From CAZTTH01 sp964615975 (GTDB lineage Bacteria > Verrucomicrobiota > Lentisphaeria > JABSQK01 > JAJFLO01), in assembly GCA_964615975.1 (NCBI GenBank), contig CAZTTH010000008.1, positions 41,122-105,121 on the forward strand: a DNA stretch of 64,000 bases, in the 5' to 3' direction. The position numbers and the translations under genes were made by a program. Below the pieces are notes generated by a model, which was not told where the DNA came from, did no database searches, and saw only the letters and a program-made list of their open reading frames with translations. This document shows positions 25,050 to 34,911 of the stretch, piece by piece; positions within the stretch are counted from its first letter, which is position 1; every line of letters starts with the position of its first letter.

Positions 25050-26390
25050 ATGCTGTTTTCCGCTGACTTTGGTAAGAATCCACCGCCAAATTCGCGGGTG
25101 GAGCAACCGCTTGCCGCGCGTTTGCGGCCCAGAACCTTTAGTGAGTTTGTCGGCCAGGAGCATCTTCTTGGGGCAGGCAAACCTTTGCGTGTTGCAATTG
25201 ATAATAATACTCTGTCTTCGCTCATCCTTTTCGGGCCTCCGGGAGTGGGAAAAACCACCATCGCGGCGCTGATCACAGCAACTGCCGCTGCCCGGTTCGA
25301 ACGCTTGAGTGCTGTCGTTGCGACGGTATCAGATATCCGCCGGTGCATTGAAAACGCGGCCCGGGAATGGCAGTCAGGCACGGGCAGGCGAACCTATTTA
25401 TTTATCGATGAAATCCATCGCTTCAATAAGGCGCAACAGGATGTGCTTCTGCCGGATGTCGAAAATGGCACCATTCGTTTAATCGGCGCCACCACAGAAA
25501 ATCCTTTTTTCCATGTCATCGGCCCTTTGCTTTCGCGTTCTCAAGTATACCAGCTCCACCCCTTAATGACGGCGGATATCCTTTCCATTCTCGATCAGGC
25601 CTGCCAGGACGAACGCGGATTTCCGGGATGGCAAATTCATCTGCTGCCGGAGGCGGCACAATTCATCGCCGAATCATGCGAAGGCGATGCCCGCAAGGCA
25701 TTGAATATTTTGGAAGTTGTGGTGACGGCAGCAACCCAAGATAATTCCACGGCGGCCCAGTCACTGACAATCTCCCTGAAACAAGTGGAAAACGCGTTGC
25801 AAACCAAAGCGATCGACTATGGAGCTGATGGCCATTATGATACCATCAGCGCGTTTATTAAAAGCATGCGCGGCAGTGATCCCAATGCTGCCATTTATTG
25901 GCTGGCAAAAATGTTGTATGCCGGAGAGGATTTGCGGTTTATTGCCCGTCGAATCATTATTTTTGCGGCTGAAGATGTGGGCAATGCCGATCCGCGGGCA
26001 CTGGTGCTGGCGGTCAATGCCTTGCAGGCAGTGCAGGCAATTGGCATGCCGGAGGCTCGCATCATCCTTGCTCAAGCAGTCACGTTTTGTGCCACGTGTC
26101 CTAAAAGTAATGCGTCCTACCTTGCCATTAACCGCGCCATGCACGATGTCGAGCACCATCCGGTTGCCTCGGTGCCGGTTCATTTGCGTGATGCTCATTA
26201 TGCCGGAGCGAAACGGTTGGAACACGGTAAGGGGTATCAATATCCCCATGATTATCCCGGACACTTCATTGCACAGGAATATCTCCCTGAACCGCGAATT
26301 TATTATGAACCAGCCGATAGTGGGTATGAAACGCGGATCAAGGAACGGATGCGGGATTGGAATGAACAAAGGAAAAATACGACCGCATGA
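25050..26390 (+). CDS. rarA: replication-associated recombination protein A (AAA+ ATPase)
   Basis: A 446-residue clamp-loader-like AAA+ protein. It begins with PLAARLRPRTFSEFVGQEHLL, has Walker A GPPGVGKTT (62-70), Walker B in LFIDEIHRFNKAQQDVLLPD, sensor 1 GATTENPFF, and the C-terminal MRGSDPNAAIYWLAKML and EDVGNADPRAL motifs of the RarA/MgsA/WRNIP1 family. It acts at stalled replication forks. GGGAGG precedes the ATG. The stop overlaps the start of the next gene by 4 bp (ATGA), so the two are translationally coupled. Confidence 0.96.
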   Translation: MLFSADFGKNPPPNSRVEQPLAARLRPRTFSEFVGQEHLLGAGKPLRVAIDNNTLSSLILFGPPGVGKTTIAALITATAAARFERLSAVVATVSDIRRCIENAAREWQSGTGRRTYLFIDEIHRFNKAQQDVLLPDVENGTIRLIGATTENPFFHVIGPLLSRSQVYQLHPLMTADILSILDQACQDERGFPGWQIHLLPEAAQFIAESCEGDARKALNILEVVVTAATQDNSTAAQSLTISLKQVENALQTKAIDYGADGHYDTISAFIKSMRGSDPNAAIYWLAKMLYAGEDLRFIARRIIIFAAEDVGNADPRALVLAVNALQAVQAIGMPEARIILAQAVTFCATCPKSNASYLAINRAMHDVEHHPVASVPVHLRDAHYAGAKRLEHGKGYQYPHDYPGHFIAQEYLPEPRIYYEPADSGYETRIKERMRDWNEQRKNTTA

Positions 26391-27034
26391 ATCAATCATT
26401 GAGATTAAAAAAGAAGCGTCAACGTGACGCGCTTCTGAAGCGGCGGCAAGCCATGGCAGAAGGTGAATCAAAGATAGCTGGTGAACGAGTTACCCGCCTT
26501 TTGCTCGATGTGCCGTGGGTGCGGAAGATACGCCATATTGTTGCTTACGCGGCAGTGGGCAATGAAATTTCACTGGATCATTTTGTGGCGCTAATGGGCG
26601 ATCTGGGCGCGCAAATTTTTTATCCTCGTTACAATAAGGACCGCGATCAATATGATGTGGCATTTGTGGATCAACCTGAAACTGATTTCATTTCCGGTCC
26701 ACATGGGATTCGCGAACCTCGGCCTGAGGCTCCGGGAATTCAGGTCAAGGAGATCGCCAATCGGATTCTCTGGCTTGTTCCCGGTGTCGCGTTTGATCGA
26801 ACTGGCGGGCGCTTGGGGCGGGGTTACGGTCATTACGACCGGATGCTGCAGGGTACGGAAGGAATAAGGATAGGAATTGGTTACGATTGGCAGATCATAG
26901 ATAAGGTTGCCATTGGCTCGGAAGACATTCTGATGCAGTATGTGGTTACGGATCGTCAGTGGGTCGAATGTCGCAATCAAACCAAGACTAGAAATTTAAT
27001 CAGGAGTGGAGATCGACAGCAACAACCGATTTAG
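26387..27034 (+). CDS. 5-formyltetrahydrofolate cyclo-ligase
   Basis: A 215-residue ygfA/fau-family enzyme (MTHFS). Its signature PGVAFDRTGGRLGRGYGHYDRML carries the ATP-phosphate and folate-binding residues, and the N-terminal KKKRQRDALLKRRQAM helix is usual. It converts 5-formyl-THF to 5,10-methenyl-THF. It is coupled to rarA by a 4-bp overlap and is followed 104 bp later by rny. The N-terminal Asn/Leu-rich start is the only candidate near the overlap. Confidence 0.93.
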   Translation: MNQSLRLKKKRQRDALLKRRQAMAEGESKIAGERVTRLLLDVPWVRKIRHIVAYAAVGNEISLDHFVALMGDLGAQIFYPRYNKDRDQYDVAFVDQPETDFISGPHGIREPRPEAPGIQVKEIANRILWLVPGVAFDRTGGRLGRGYGHYDRMLQGTEGIRIGIGYDWQIIDKVAIGSEDILMQYVVTDRQWVECRNQTKTRNLIRSGDRQQQPI

Positions 27035-27138
27035 GCATAATTATCGCGGATGCGAATGCCATGGGTACATGCGGAACTCCATCCCTCTGATGGAATACAA
27101 GGACAATTAACAATTGATACAATGAAGGAGAAATAGTT

Positions 27139-28701
27139 ATGGCATTAGTATTTGCACTAATATTGGCGATCGTCGGAGCCGTTATCGGAGCAGGAGTTGG
27201 GTATATCATGGCGCAAAAAGCCAGTCAGAACGCCCGAAAAACCATCGATGAACTGGTCCTTGAAATGAAGAACAATGCGACGCTGGAGGCCGAACAGATT
27301 ATTAAGGAAGCCAAATTAAAGGCCAAGGAAGAAGCGATTAAAATGCGGGAGGATTTTGAACAGTCTACCCGGGATCGAAAACTGGAACTGCATGAAGTAG
27401 AAAGACGTTACAAGGAGCGTGAAACAACCATCGATAAAAAAATGGACATTGTCCAGAATCGGCTCGATGAAGTCATGCGTCGAGAAAAGGAAATTGATGA
27501 AATCGAGAAACGGTTTAAATCCCGACAACATGAACTCGATGAAATAAGCAAAAAACAAATTGTTCAACTGGAAGGGATCGCCATGCTTACTCGTGATCAG
27601 GCCCGGGTGCAAATCATGCAAAAGTTGGAGCAGGACCTGGTCAATGATCGGGGCGTATTGATTCGTCGGCATTTGGATGAACTCAAGCAAAAATGCAAAA
27701 AAGAATCCCAGGTGCTGATGATCCAGGCAATGCAAAAATTTGCCAGTGAATGTGCCAATGAGCGCACCACCGCTACGGTCGCCCTGCCCTCAGATGAAAT
27801 GAAAGGCCGGATTATTGGCCGCGATGGCCGGAATATTCGTGTCTTTGAAGCTGAAACCGGGGTGAATGTGCTCATCGATGATACCCCATCAGCGGTAGTT
27901 TTGACCTGTTTTGAGCCAACCCGCTTGGAAATCGCCCGCCTGGCAATGGAGAAATTGGTGGAAGATGGTCGGATTCATCCGACTCGGGTAGAAGAAGTTG
28001 TGAATTGGGCAAAAACTGAAGTTGAAAGTGAATTGGTGCGCGCGGCGGAAGAAGCGATACATGAATTGCGCATCGGTCATGTCAATCCCCAGGTCATATC
28101 CGTATTGGGTAAACTAAAGTTTCGTTATAGTTATTCGCAAAATGTACTTAAGCATTCGATTGAAGTGGCTAAATTTATGTCGATCATCGCCGCTGAGCTC
28201 GGTCTGAATGTGGAGAAAGCCAAACGCATGGGGTTGTTTCATGATATCGGTAAGGCCTTGGATGATGAGATCGAGGGGCCCCATGCGATGATAGGCAGAG
28301 AATTTCTCAAGCGTGCCGGTGAAGATTCGGAAGTCGTTAATGGCGTTGGTTGCCATCATGGCGATATTCCTGCGGAAACCCCGCTGGCTTCTCTGGTGAG
28401 TGTCTGTGATGCCATGAGTGCCAGCCGGCCAGGTGCCCGCTCTGAAACCAATGAAGTGTATATTAAAAGACTGGAGCAACTCGAACAAATTGGCAAAAGC
28501 TTCAATGGCATTGAATCCTGCTACGCGGTTCAGGCAGGCCGGGAATTGCGGGTGATCGTCGAACCCGCAAAAATGAGTGAAGGCGAAGCGCATTCACTGT
28601 CTCGCGATATTTGCCTAAAGATTGAGTCGGAAATGCAGTATCCAGGGCAGATAAAAGTATGCGTTATTCGTGAAACCCGCGCCATTGTCTATGCGCGTTA
28701 A
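27139..28701 (+). CDS. rny: ribonuclease Y
   Basis: The 520-residue protein has the standard RNase Y layout: an N-terminal membrane helix (about 3-24), a long charged coiled coil (about 30-200), a KH domain (about 213-250, GRIIGRDGRNIRVFEAETG) and an HD domain (about 330-430) with the metal-binding His-Asp in LFHDIGKALDDE plus ARPGARSE and an intact C-terminal domain. It is a membrane-anchored endoribonuclease that starts mRNA decay. AAGGAG precedes the ATG. Its presence in place of visible RNase E fits lineages outside the Gammaproteobacteria. Confidence 0.97.
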   Translation: MALVFALILAIVGAVIGAGVGYIMAQKASQNARKTIDELVLEMKNNATLEAEQIIKEAKLKAKEEAIKMREDFEQSTRDRKLELHEVERRYKERETTIDKKMDIVQNRLDEVMRREKEIDEIEKRFKSRQHELDEISKKQIVQLEGIAMLTRDQARVQIMQKLEQDLVNDRGVLIRRHLDELKQKCKKESQVLMIQAMQKFASECANERTTATVALPSDEMKGRIIGRDGRNIRVFEAETGVNVLIDDTPSAVVLTCFEPTRLEIARLAMEKLVEDGRIHPTRVEEVVNWAKTEVESELVRAAEEAIHELRIGHVNPQVISVLGKLKFRYSYSQNVLKHSIEVAKFMSIIAAELGLNVEKAKRMGLFHDIGKALDDEIEGPHAMIGREFLKRAGEDSEVVNGVGCHHGDIPAETPLASLVSVCDAMSASRPGARSETNEVYIKRLEQLEQIGKSFNGIESCYAVQAGRELRVIVEPAKMSEGEAHSLSRDICLKIESEMQYPGQIKVCVIRETRAIVYAR

Positions 28702-28916
28702 CCGGTGCTGAAATGGGCTCTCTGTGCCGATGCTGTATGATGACGCGCGCAAGCAGCTTTGGAATTGATATTTCGCTGTTACCTGATTGTCACCTGTCTT
28801 CCAGCATCGTTGACTCGACGATGATTCAGAGCAAGAAAGACAATGATTTTATGGGATCACAACCTTCACCTTGGAGTTGTAACCATTCAAAGCCGAATAA
28901 TTGTAAGGAATAACTG

Positions 28917-29456
28917 ATGTTAATACTATCTATTTTCCTGGTCTTGACACTGTCTACGCTGGTAGCGATGAAATTACTGAATTTTCCCCTGAATTTATTG
29001 CCCCCGCACTCATCTCCGCCACGATCTGTCATGGGCATGATAACATTATGCGGTGTGGGTTTGATCGTTTTCAATGGTCTTCAAGTCGAACATGGCATGT
29101 TACAGAAGAAATGGCCGACTCTGCCAGGTCGGGTCATCACGGCGGTAGTCTCGGATGATTCGACCTGTGTTCCAGATATTACTTATTCCTATGAATCTTT
29201 GGGGGTTACCTATACCGGGAGATCAGATTTGCAGGTTCCTTATTTCGGGGGCAAGAGCTCGCGCCGGGAAGTGGCGTATAAAACCATAATGGAATGCCGT
29301 CAACATCCTGTTGTCACCGTCTATGTCAATCCTGAAAACGCCGCAATTTCAACCTTGAAACCCGGTCCGCGTTGGGATCAATTTACGCGGTTGTCCTTGG
29401 GAGCATTGGTATATATGTTAGGGATCGGCGGCCTAATTTCGGTCGGCAAAAATTAA
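28917..29456 (+). CDS. DUF3592-domain membrane protein
   Basis: A 179-residue protein with hydrophobic segments at about 1-20 and 39-58, and another near the C-terminus (about 155-174). The extracytoplasmic part fits the DUF3592 pattern: WPTLPGRVITAVV, PDITYSYESLGVTYTGRSDL, VTVYVNPENAAISTLKPG. Function of the domain is unknown. AAGGA lies a few bases before the ATG. It stands alone between rny and the convergent nadE gene. Confidence 0.8.
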   Translation: MLILSIFLVLTLSTLVAMKLLNFPLNLLPPHSSPPRSVMGMITLCGVGLIVFNGLQVEHGMLQKKWPTLPGRVITAVVSDDSTCVPDITYSYESLGVTYTGRSDLQVPYFGGKSSRREVAYKTIMECRQHPVVTVYVNPENAAISTLKPGPRWDQFTRLSLGALVYMLGIGGLISVGKN

Positions 29457-29632
29457 GTCGAATTCCGTAGTCGGGGTTAGAGATTATTTTCCACAAATCG
29501 CTAAACCGCAATCCTGTATCGCATTCTCCGCGAGAGTTGTAACGAGCTTAATTGACAGGCCAGAGTAGATCAGGCAGAAAACCTGAATTTCTCAGAGGCA
29601 ATCACACTTCTCTCGTCCACTTCCTTCAGGTT

Positions 29633-31543
29633 TTATTCCTCCCCAAATGCCAGCCATGCAGTTGCCGACGCGTCAGATGGCATCCGCCAATCACCGCGTG
29701 GAGAAAGTCCGATTGTCCCGACCTTGGGCCCATCTGGTAGGCAGCTGCGTTTGTATTGGTTGCTGAAGAAGCGTTTGAGGAATACCGCGAGCCAACGGTC
29801 GATGACTTCGGGTTGATATTGACCGGCAAATGCATGAATGGCTAAAAATCTGATTTTTGCGGGTGACGCTCCGTATTTAAGCAGATGATAGAGGAAGAAG
29901 TCGTGTAATTGGAAGGGGCCAATGATCTTTTCAGTTTCCTGCCCAATGCTTCCGTCTGCTTTGGGCTCGGTTAGTTCCGGTGAGATCGGTGTATTCAAAA
30001 TATCGATTAAAATCTTCATCAGCTCTGTCGAGGAATGATCCGCGACCCATTTGATAATATATTGGACCAATGTTTTGGGTATGCCGCTGTTAATTCCGTA
30101 CATTGACATGTGATCGCCATTATAGGTGGACCAGCCCAGCGCCAACTCCGAGAGATCGCCGGTGCCCACCACCAATCCATGGTTTTGATTGGCCAGATTC
30201 ATCAGGATAAGGGTTCGTGTCCTTGCCTGAATGTTTTCAAATGTGGTATCCTGGCATTTGGGATCGTGGTTGATATCCTTATAGTGCTGATTGCAGGCGT
30301 CTCGGATTGAAATTTCACGAAAATTAGTATTCAATGCCAGGCACAGCTTTACCGCTTGTGAGAGGGTTTTGCTGCTGGTTCCAAAGCCCGGCATGGTGAC
30401 CGTGATAATTGAGTCGTTCTCTTTCTTTAATAATTTTGCGGTTTCACAGACTGCCAGTAATGCCAGGGTTGAATCCAATCCGCCGGAAATACCAATGATC
30501 ATCGTATGCGCTTGTGTATGCACCCAGCGTTTAGCCAGGCCTGCGGCTTGAATTTGAAAAATTTCCTGGCATCGTTCATTGCGGGTTTCGCTTTTACGGG
30601 GAATAAAAGGATGGGGATCAAAGACGCGTTGCAGGCGGGTAATCGTGGGCTTCAATGTCAGCGGTATATGACGGTACGATGCCGGTTGGTTTTGCTTGAA
30701 ACAGGTTTCGGACAGTCGACTCATCGTCAACCGCTGGCTATCAATATCGCCGCAGAGAAGTTGGTTACTGCGTATGAAGCGCTCATTTTCAGCCAATAAT
30801 ATGCCGTTTTCCGCGATCAGGCAATGACCGCCAAAGACCAGGTCGGTGGTGGATTCGGTTACGCCGCTTGAAGAATACACATAGGCGCACACACACCGGG
30901 CGCTCTGGTGGCGAACCAGTTCGCGGCGATAATCCGCTTTGGCAACCAGTTCATTGCTGGCCGACAGGTTGGCAATAATCGTCGCGCCTGCCAATGCGTG
31001 ATGACAACTGGGGGGAATCACATTCCACAGATCTTCGCATATCTCTACGCCCAGGATGGCTTCATGGTTTATGGGAAAAAGCAGATCGACACCAAATGGT
31101 ATTGGCGTGCCAAAAATCTCAATGGTGTCACCGACAAGCTCTTTGCCTGGTTTGAACCACCGCTGTTCGTAATATTCCTTGTAATCAGGCAGATAACTTT
31201 TGGGTACAATGCCCTGAATTTTCCCTTGATGGATGACGACGGCACAGTTGTATAATCGATCACGATGACGCAAAGGGCAGCCGATTATGGTGACAGGAGA
31301 GCGTTTCTTACCCAGTGTCGTAAGCAGGGTATTCAATCCTTCAAGGGTTGCCGTCTGCAGTTGATCCTGAAAGAACAGGTCGCCACAAGAGTAACCGGTC
31401 AGGCATAATTCCGGAAATACCACAACCGCCGCTTCTTCAGTTTGAGCTTGGGTTATCAGGCTGAGAATGTTCTTGATATTGGCATCCACATCAGCAACTG
31501 AAATGGTTGGCACGGCGCAACTTAAACGTATAAAACCATGCAT
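29633..31543 (-). CDS. nadE: glutamine-dependent NAD+ synthetase
   Basis: A 636-residue fusion of an N-terminal nitrilase-type glutaminase (about 1-270) and a C-terminal NAD synthase domain. The glutaminase triad is visible as Glu in VVFPELCLTGYSCGD, Lys in IVPKSYLPDYKEYYE and Cys in GVEICEDLWN (about residue 168). The synthase PP-loop is GISGGLDSTLALL (about 350), followed by MPGFGTSSKT and GTGDLSELALGWSTYNGDHM. It amidates nicotinate adenine dinucleotide using glutamine. The long, two-domain form is complete. CGGGGG precedes the start. pheS lies 31 bp upstream on the same strand. Confidence 0.96.
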   Translation of the reverse strand: MHGFIRLSCAVPTISVADVDANIKNILSLITQAQTEEAAVVVFPELCLTGYSCGDLFFQDQLQTATLEGLNTLLTTLGKKRSPVTIIGCPLRHRDRLYNCAVVIHQGKIQGIVPKSYLPDYKEYYEQRWFKPGKELVGDTIEIFGTPIPFGVDLLFPINHEAILGVEICEDLWNVIPPSCHHALAGATIIANLSASNELVAKADYRRELVRHQSARCVCAYVYSSSGVTESTTDLVFGGHCLIAENGILLAENERFIRSNQLLCGDIDSQRLTMSRLSETCFKQNQPASYRHIPLTLKPTITRLQRVFDPHPFIPRKSETRNERCQEIFQIQAAGLAKRWVHTQAHTMIIGISGGLDSTLALLAVCETAKLLKKENDSIITVTMPGFGTSSKTLSQAVKLCLALNTNFREISIRDACNQHYKDINHDPKCQDTTFENIQARTRTLILMNLANQNHGLVVGTGDLSELALGWSTYNGDHMSMYGINSGIPKTLVQYIIKWVADHSSTELMKILIDILNTPISPELTEPKADGSIGQETEKIIGPFQLHDFFLYHLLKYGASPAKIRFLAIHAFAGQYQPEVIDRWLAVFLKRFFSNQYKRSCLPDGPKVGTIGLSPRGDWRMPSDASATAWLAFGEE

Positions 31544-31574
31544 CGTAACCCCCGTGATTACAGTAGTGAGTTAA

Positions 31575-32591
31575 TTAAAACTGCTGCAGAAAGCGGACAT
31601 CGTTTTCATACAACAGCCGGATATCCGGAATCTTGTATCGAATCATTGCCAATCGTTCGACTCCCATGCCGAATGCAAATCCAGTAATATGATCGGGATC
31701 GTAACCGACCGAGGTAAAAACTGCGGGATCAACCATCCCGGCGCCAGAGATTTCCAACCAGCCGCTTTGCTTGCAGATTGAGCACCCTTCTCCGCGACAA
31801 TTGATGCAACTAAAGTCATACTCCAAACTCGGTTCGGTAAATGGGAAAAAATGAGGCCGAAATCTTACTTGGATGTCGGGACCAAACATTTCATGGGCAA
31901 ATCGCAGGAGTGTTCCTTTTAATTCAGCCATTGATACCTGCCGGTTGACATATAACCCTTCGATTTGATGAAAATTCATGCTGTGGGTCGCGTCGGGAGT
32001 GTCACGTCGGTAACAACGACCGGTTGCGATAATGCGCACCGGCGGTTGTTGCTTCTCCATTACCCGGATCTGTACCGGGGAGGTGTGAGTGCGGAGGAGT
32101 CGCCCGTCGGCAAAATAAAAGGTATCCTGCAAATCTCTCGAGGGATGATCGGAAGGGGTGTTGAGGGCATCAAAATTGTGATATTCGTCTTCGATGTCAG
32201 GACCATCGGCCACAATAAATCCCATACGGCGAAAAATGTCGACCGCGTCGTCAATCACATGATTGATGGGATGTTTATATCCAGTTTTACGCCGGCGTCC
32301 CGGAAGAGTCACATCAATAGTTCGGTCAGCTGCTGAAGTATTTTTGATCACAACCAGTCTTCGATCAATCGCTTCCTGGAGTGTTTTCTTGACCCCATTG
32401 GCTTTTTTACCGGTTTCCGGCCGTTCTTCGGGTGACAATATCCCCAGGCTTTTCATCATCTGTGAAATAGCGCCATTTCTGCCTAAGTATAAAGCTTTAA
32501 TGGCTTCGAGTTCCGGTATCGTTTCGACCTGGTCAATTGCTGTCAGGCCATTTTGCAACGCAGAGTCGAGATGTGTCATCAAATCGTTCAT
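31575..32591 (-). CDS. pheS: phenylalanyl-tRNA synthetase alpha subunit
   Basis: A 338-residue class II aminoacyl-tRNA synthetase subunit. An N-terminal coiled arm (about 1-90) precedes the catalytic core with FRRMGFIVADGPDIEDEYHNFD, THTSPVQIRVM, the motif-2 stretch GRCYRRDTPDATHSMNFHQ, FRPHFFPFTEPSLE, a Cys-rich hairpin CINCRGEGCSICKQSGW, and the motif-3 FGMGVERLAMI. pheT is not adjacent, so the alpha and beta genes are unlinked here, unlike the common pheST operon. No ribosome binding site is visible ahead of the ATG. Confidence 0.96.
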   Translation of the reverse strand: MNDLMTHLDSALQNGLTAIDQVETIPELEAIKALYLGRNGAISQMMKSLGILSPEERPETGKKANGVKKTLQEAIDRRLVVIKNTSAADRTIDVTLPGRRRKTGYKHPINHVIDDAVDIFRRMGFIVADGPDIEDEYHNFDALNTPSDHPSRDLQDTFYFADGRLLRTHTSPVQIRVMEKQQPPVRIIATGRCYRRDTPDATHSMNFHQIEGLYVNRQVSMAELKGTLLRFAHEMFGPDIQVRFRPHFFPFTEPSLEYDFSCINCRGEGCSICKQSGWLEISGAGMVDPAVFTSVGYDPDHITGFAFGMGVERLAMIRYKIPDIRLLYENDVRFLQQF

Positions 32592-33297
32592 GGGGTGACG
32601 TTTGTTTCCAATTAATTATATTAGTATCGATTCAAGTACATTTGGTTTTCACGATATTATTCGCTCTCGTACGATTATCTGATTATATACTAATCGTTAT
32701 CAGGTTTTCTTAATTTTATTGATCTGGGATGGATGTCTTTTGTAAGCCCGAAGGGCTGAGATGTAGCCCAGGGTAACACCCTTGGGTAGGTTAAATCAAT
32801 GAAAATTTAGCTGTGAAGGAGTGTAATAAATGTTGGAAATTCCGAAAACCTGATTCATACAAGTTTATAACTATCCTCACAATCTTGATCGAGATTTTTT
32901 TTATGTTAGATCAGTCGAATCCTTTTTGGCAACCTCCCCCTTGTCTCTTCATCAGATGTGGATCCATGTCCCGGTCATACTTTTGAAGATACAAACTTGA
33001 CGAGAATAAAATGCACCGTTCCCCGGCAGTCGTGGGCGGGCGGAGAATTCACCCCTATTACTTGATCATTACAATAGCGGAGTTCAAGTTTTACTCAGAT
33101 ACTCATGATGATTGATTAATGTGCTTCTCAAGTTTTAGGAGATTGAGGGATCTAATCGACACTCCTCTTTAATGAAATCTTGGTCAAGATTGGCATTCAC
33201 ATTTGGTGCGGGCAAGGAATACCGAAACAGCAAACCCTTCCAGGGAAATCAGCCTCGAGGTTTGAGTGAGTGATAATAATTGACAGCACTACAGAGT
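32592..33297. other. non-coding stretch upstream of pheS
   Basis: About 700 bp without a convincing gene on either strand. It contains the REP-like palindrome at 32744-32791; the rest is mixed-composition sequence with no clear repeat or RNA signature. Confidence 0.6.
32744..32791. repeat. REP-like palindromic element
   Basis: Two adjoining hairpins: AGCCC-GAA-GGGCT (32744-32756), then after a short linker CCCAGGG-TAACA-CCCTTGGG near 32767-32786. The wording GAAGGGCTGAGATGTAGCCC followed by a CCAGGGTAACACCCTTGGGT arm resembles dispersed palindromes I know from intergenic regions of many unrelated bacterial genomes. Only one copy occurs in this window, so the dispersed nature is not shown here. 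Confidence 0.5.
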
Positions 33298-33323
33298 AAA
33301 AAATCACTTCGTTTGAAGTGATT
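33298..33323 (-). terminator. intrinsic terminator of the HEAT-repeat gene
   Basis: A perfect 9-bp stem (AATCACTTC at 33302-33310, GAAGTGATT at 33315-33323) with a 4-base loop is followed on the minus strand by six T. It begins immediately after the stop codon of the HEAT-repeat gene (33325-33327). Confidence 0.85.
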
Positions 33324-33324
33324 A

Positions 33325-34911
33325 TCATTGGGGTACAAATTGTGGTATGGTTGGGGGAAAAGACAGACTTCCGCCAAGTAGGGGTAGAATCAGTTGCCGC
33401 AAGGTGATATCCGTGGTGGTGGCCGCGATTTCCTGGAGTAATATTGTCCCCTTATCAGGTTGAAAACGGAGTAAATGGGTGAGGACTTGCTGGCGCAATA
33501 ACTGATCCTTGTCAGCCAGGGTTTGGGTGGTGATTGTTTCCCAATTGTCCAGCTGGCGACGAATGATTTCTCCCACTGCGTCTGAACGAATCGATTGTTG
33601 ATCGTCGAGCATTAATTCTTCCAGCAGCAATGCGGCATCCCCATTGTTGAGTCGCCGGGAGAGCAGAATAGCGGTTTTGCGGTTGTCACCAAAACGACTT
33701 TTAGCCAGTGACATAAGTTGGGCGGTGGTTGGTTGTGGAATGCGGGGTAATAATTGTTCTGCAGCCTCGCGCACCGACCTGTCATTGTCGCATGCCAAAC
33801 TAAATAGCAGCTCAACATCTGATTCGAAACGATAGTGTAATCCGTATGTTTTCAATGCCATGGTGCGATAGCCGGGATTCGGATGTTTCATGAGTTCCTG
33901 CAAAGCAGTCCTGCCGGAATCTCCCAATACTGGCATTGATTGAATAATGGATTCCGCGAGTGTGGGATCGATTCGCGGATCATCAAGTGCTTGTCGCAAT
34001 GTTTTATCGTGAGCTGGTTGACCGTGAAGAAGTAATTTTAAGCGTGCGGAATGCGCAATTTCAAAATCGCTGTCTTTGATCATTTCTTCTAGGATTTTAT
34101 CTGCGCGTTTGTCATTGAATTGACCTAATATTTGGGTAAGGCGTTTACGGATGGAAATATCAGGATCCTGAGTCAGTCTGGCAATGGTCTCGAAGAGCTC
34201 CGGCATCGACAATGTTATTGATGCCGCCTGCAACGCCAACATGCGGACATCGCGATCGGCATCCAGTAATAATTTTTTTAAGTTCTCGGCGGGTAAAATT
34301 GTTTGGAAATAATGGTAATAGGTTATCATGTTTTTTCGCACGGTGACATCGCTATCCGCAAAGGCTTTTACCAGTGCGACTTTCAATTGTTCGTCAAACT
34401 CCTGTCCCGGCGTGATAATAATACCCCAACTCCGGAAGCGAAAAATTTCCGGAATATAAGATGAAATAATGCGTCGGATATAAACGTCTTCATCGGCGAT
34501 CATCTCCAGCATCGTTTGGGCGATGGTGGCGGGAATAGCTTTTTTTTCGGTAAGTGATACCAGGGCTGAACGACGAATTAGGGAAGCTGGATCTCGCAAT
34601 GATTTCTGAATTCCCAGCATAGCATTCGGTTGATTATATTTGCCCAATATCAACACCGCACGTTGACGGACTTCCACCTGTGTGGAATTCAAATCGGCAA
34701 GGCATTTGGCAATGGTTTCCTCTTCCGTTTCTACTCCAGATATGAAAGGTTGGTTTTGGCAGTATCCTGATTGCATAATCAGCACAAATGCCCCCAGAAT
34801 GATGACAGAATTGAAATACGGGAAACTAACCCCCTGAAAAACCCAAGTTTTTGTCAATGCCTGAAACATGGTAATTTCTGCTACTCTTTTTCGTCCTCCT
34901 ATCCCTATCAT
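33325..34911 (-). CDS. exported HEAT-repeat protein
   Basis: A 528-residue protein, almost all of it HEAT/PBS-lyase-type helical repeats of 30-38 residues. Recognisable units include VEVRQRAVLILGKYNQPNAM, DPASLIRRSALVSL, DVYIRRIISSYIPEI, DVTVRKNMITYYHYF, DRDVRMLALQAAS, DISIRKRLTQILGQF and DRSVREAAEQLLPRI. A hydrophobic segment near residues 37-49 (SVIILGAFVLIMQSGYC) looks like a signal peptide preceded by basic residues. An alternative ATG at 34869 would shorten the N-region. Such scaffolds bind other proteins; no enzymatic motif is present. It is monocistronic with its own terminator. The function is unknown. Confidence 0.85.
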   Translation of the reverse strand: MIGIGGRKRVAEITMFQALTKTWVFQGVSFPYFNSVIILGAFVLIMQSGYCQNQPFISGVETEEETIAKCLADLNSTQVEVRQRAVLILGKYNQPNAMLGIQKSLRDPASLIRRSALVSLTEKKAIPATIAQTMLEMIADEDVYIRRIISSYIPEIFRFRSWGIIITPGQEFDEQLKVALVKAFADSDVTVRKNMITYYHYFQTILPAENLKKLLLDADRDVRMLALQAASITLSMPELFETIARLTQDPDISIRKRLTQILGQFNDKRADKILEEMIKDSDFEIAHSARLKLLLHGQPAHDKTLRQALDDPRIDPTLAESIIQSMPVLGDSGRTALQELMKHPNPGYRTMALKTYGLHYRFESDVELLFSLACDNDRSVREAAEQLLPRIPQPTTAQLMSLAKSRFGDNRKTAILLSRRLNNGDAALLLEELMLDDQQSIRSDAVGEIIRRQLDNWETITTQTLADKDQLLRQQVLTHLLRFQPDKGTILLQEIAATTTDITLRQLILPLLGGSLSFPPTIPQFVPQ

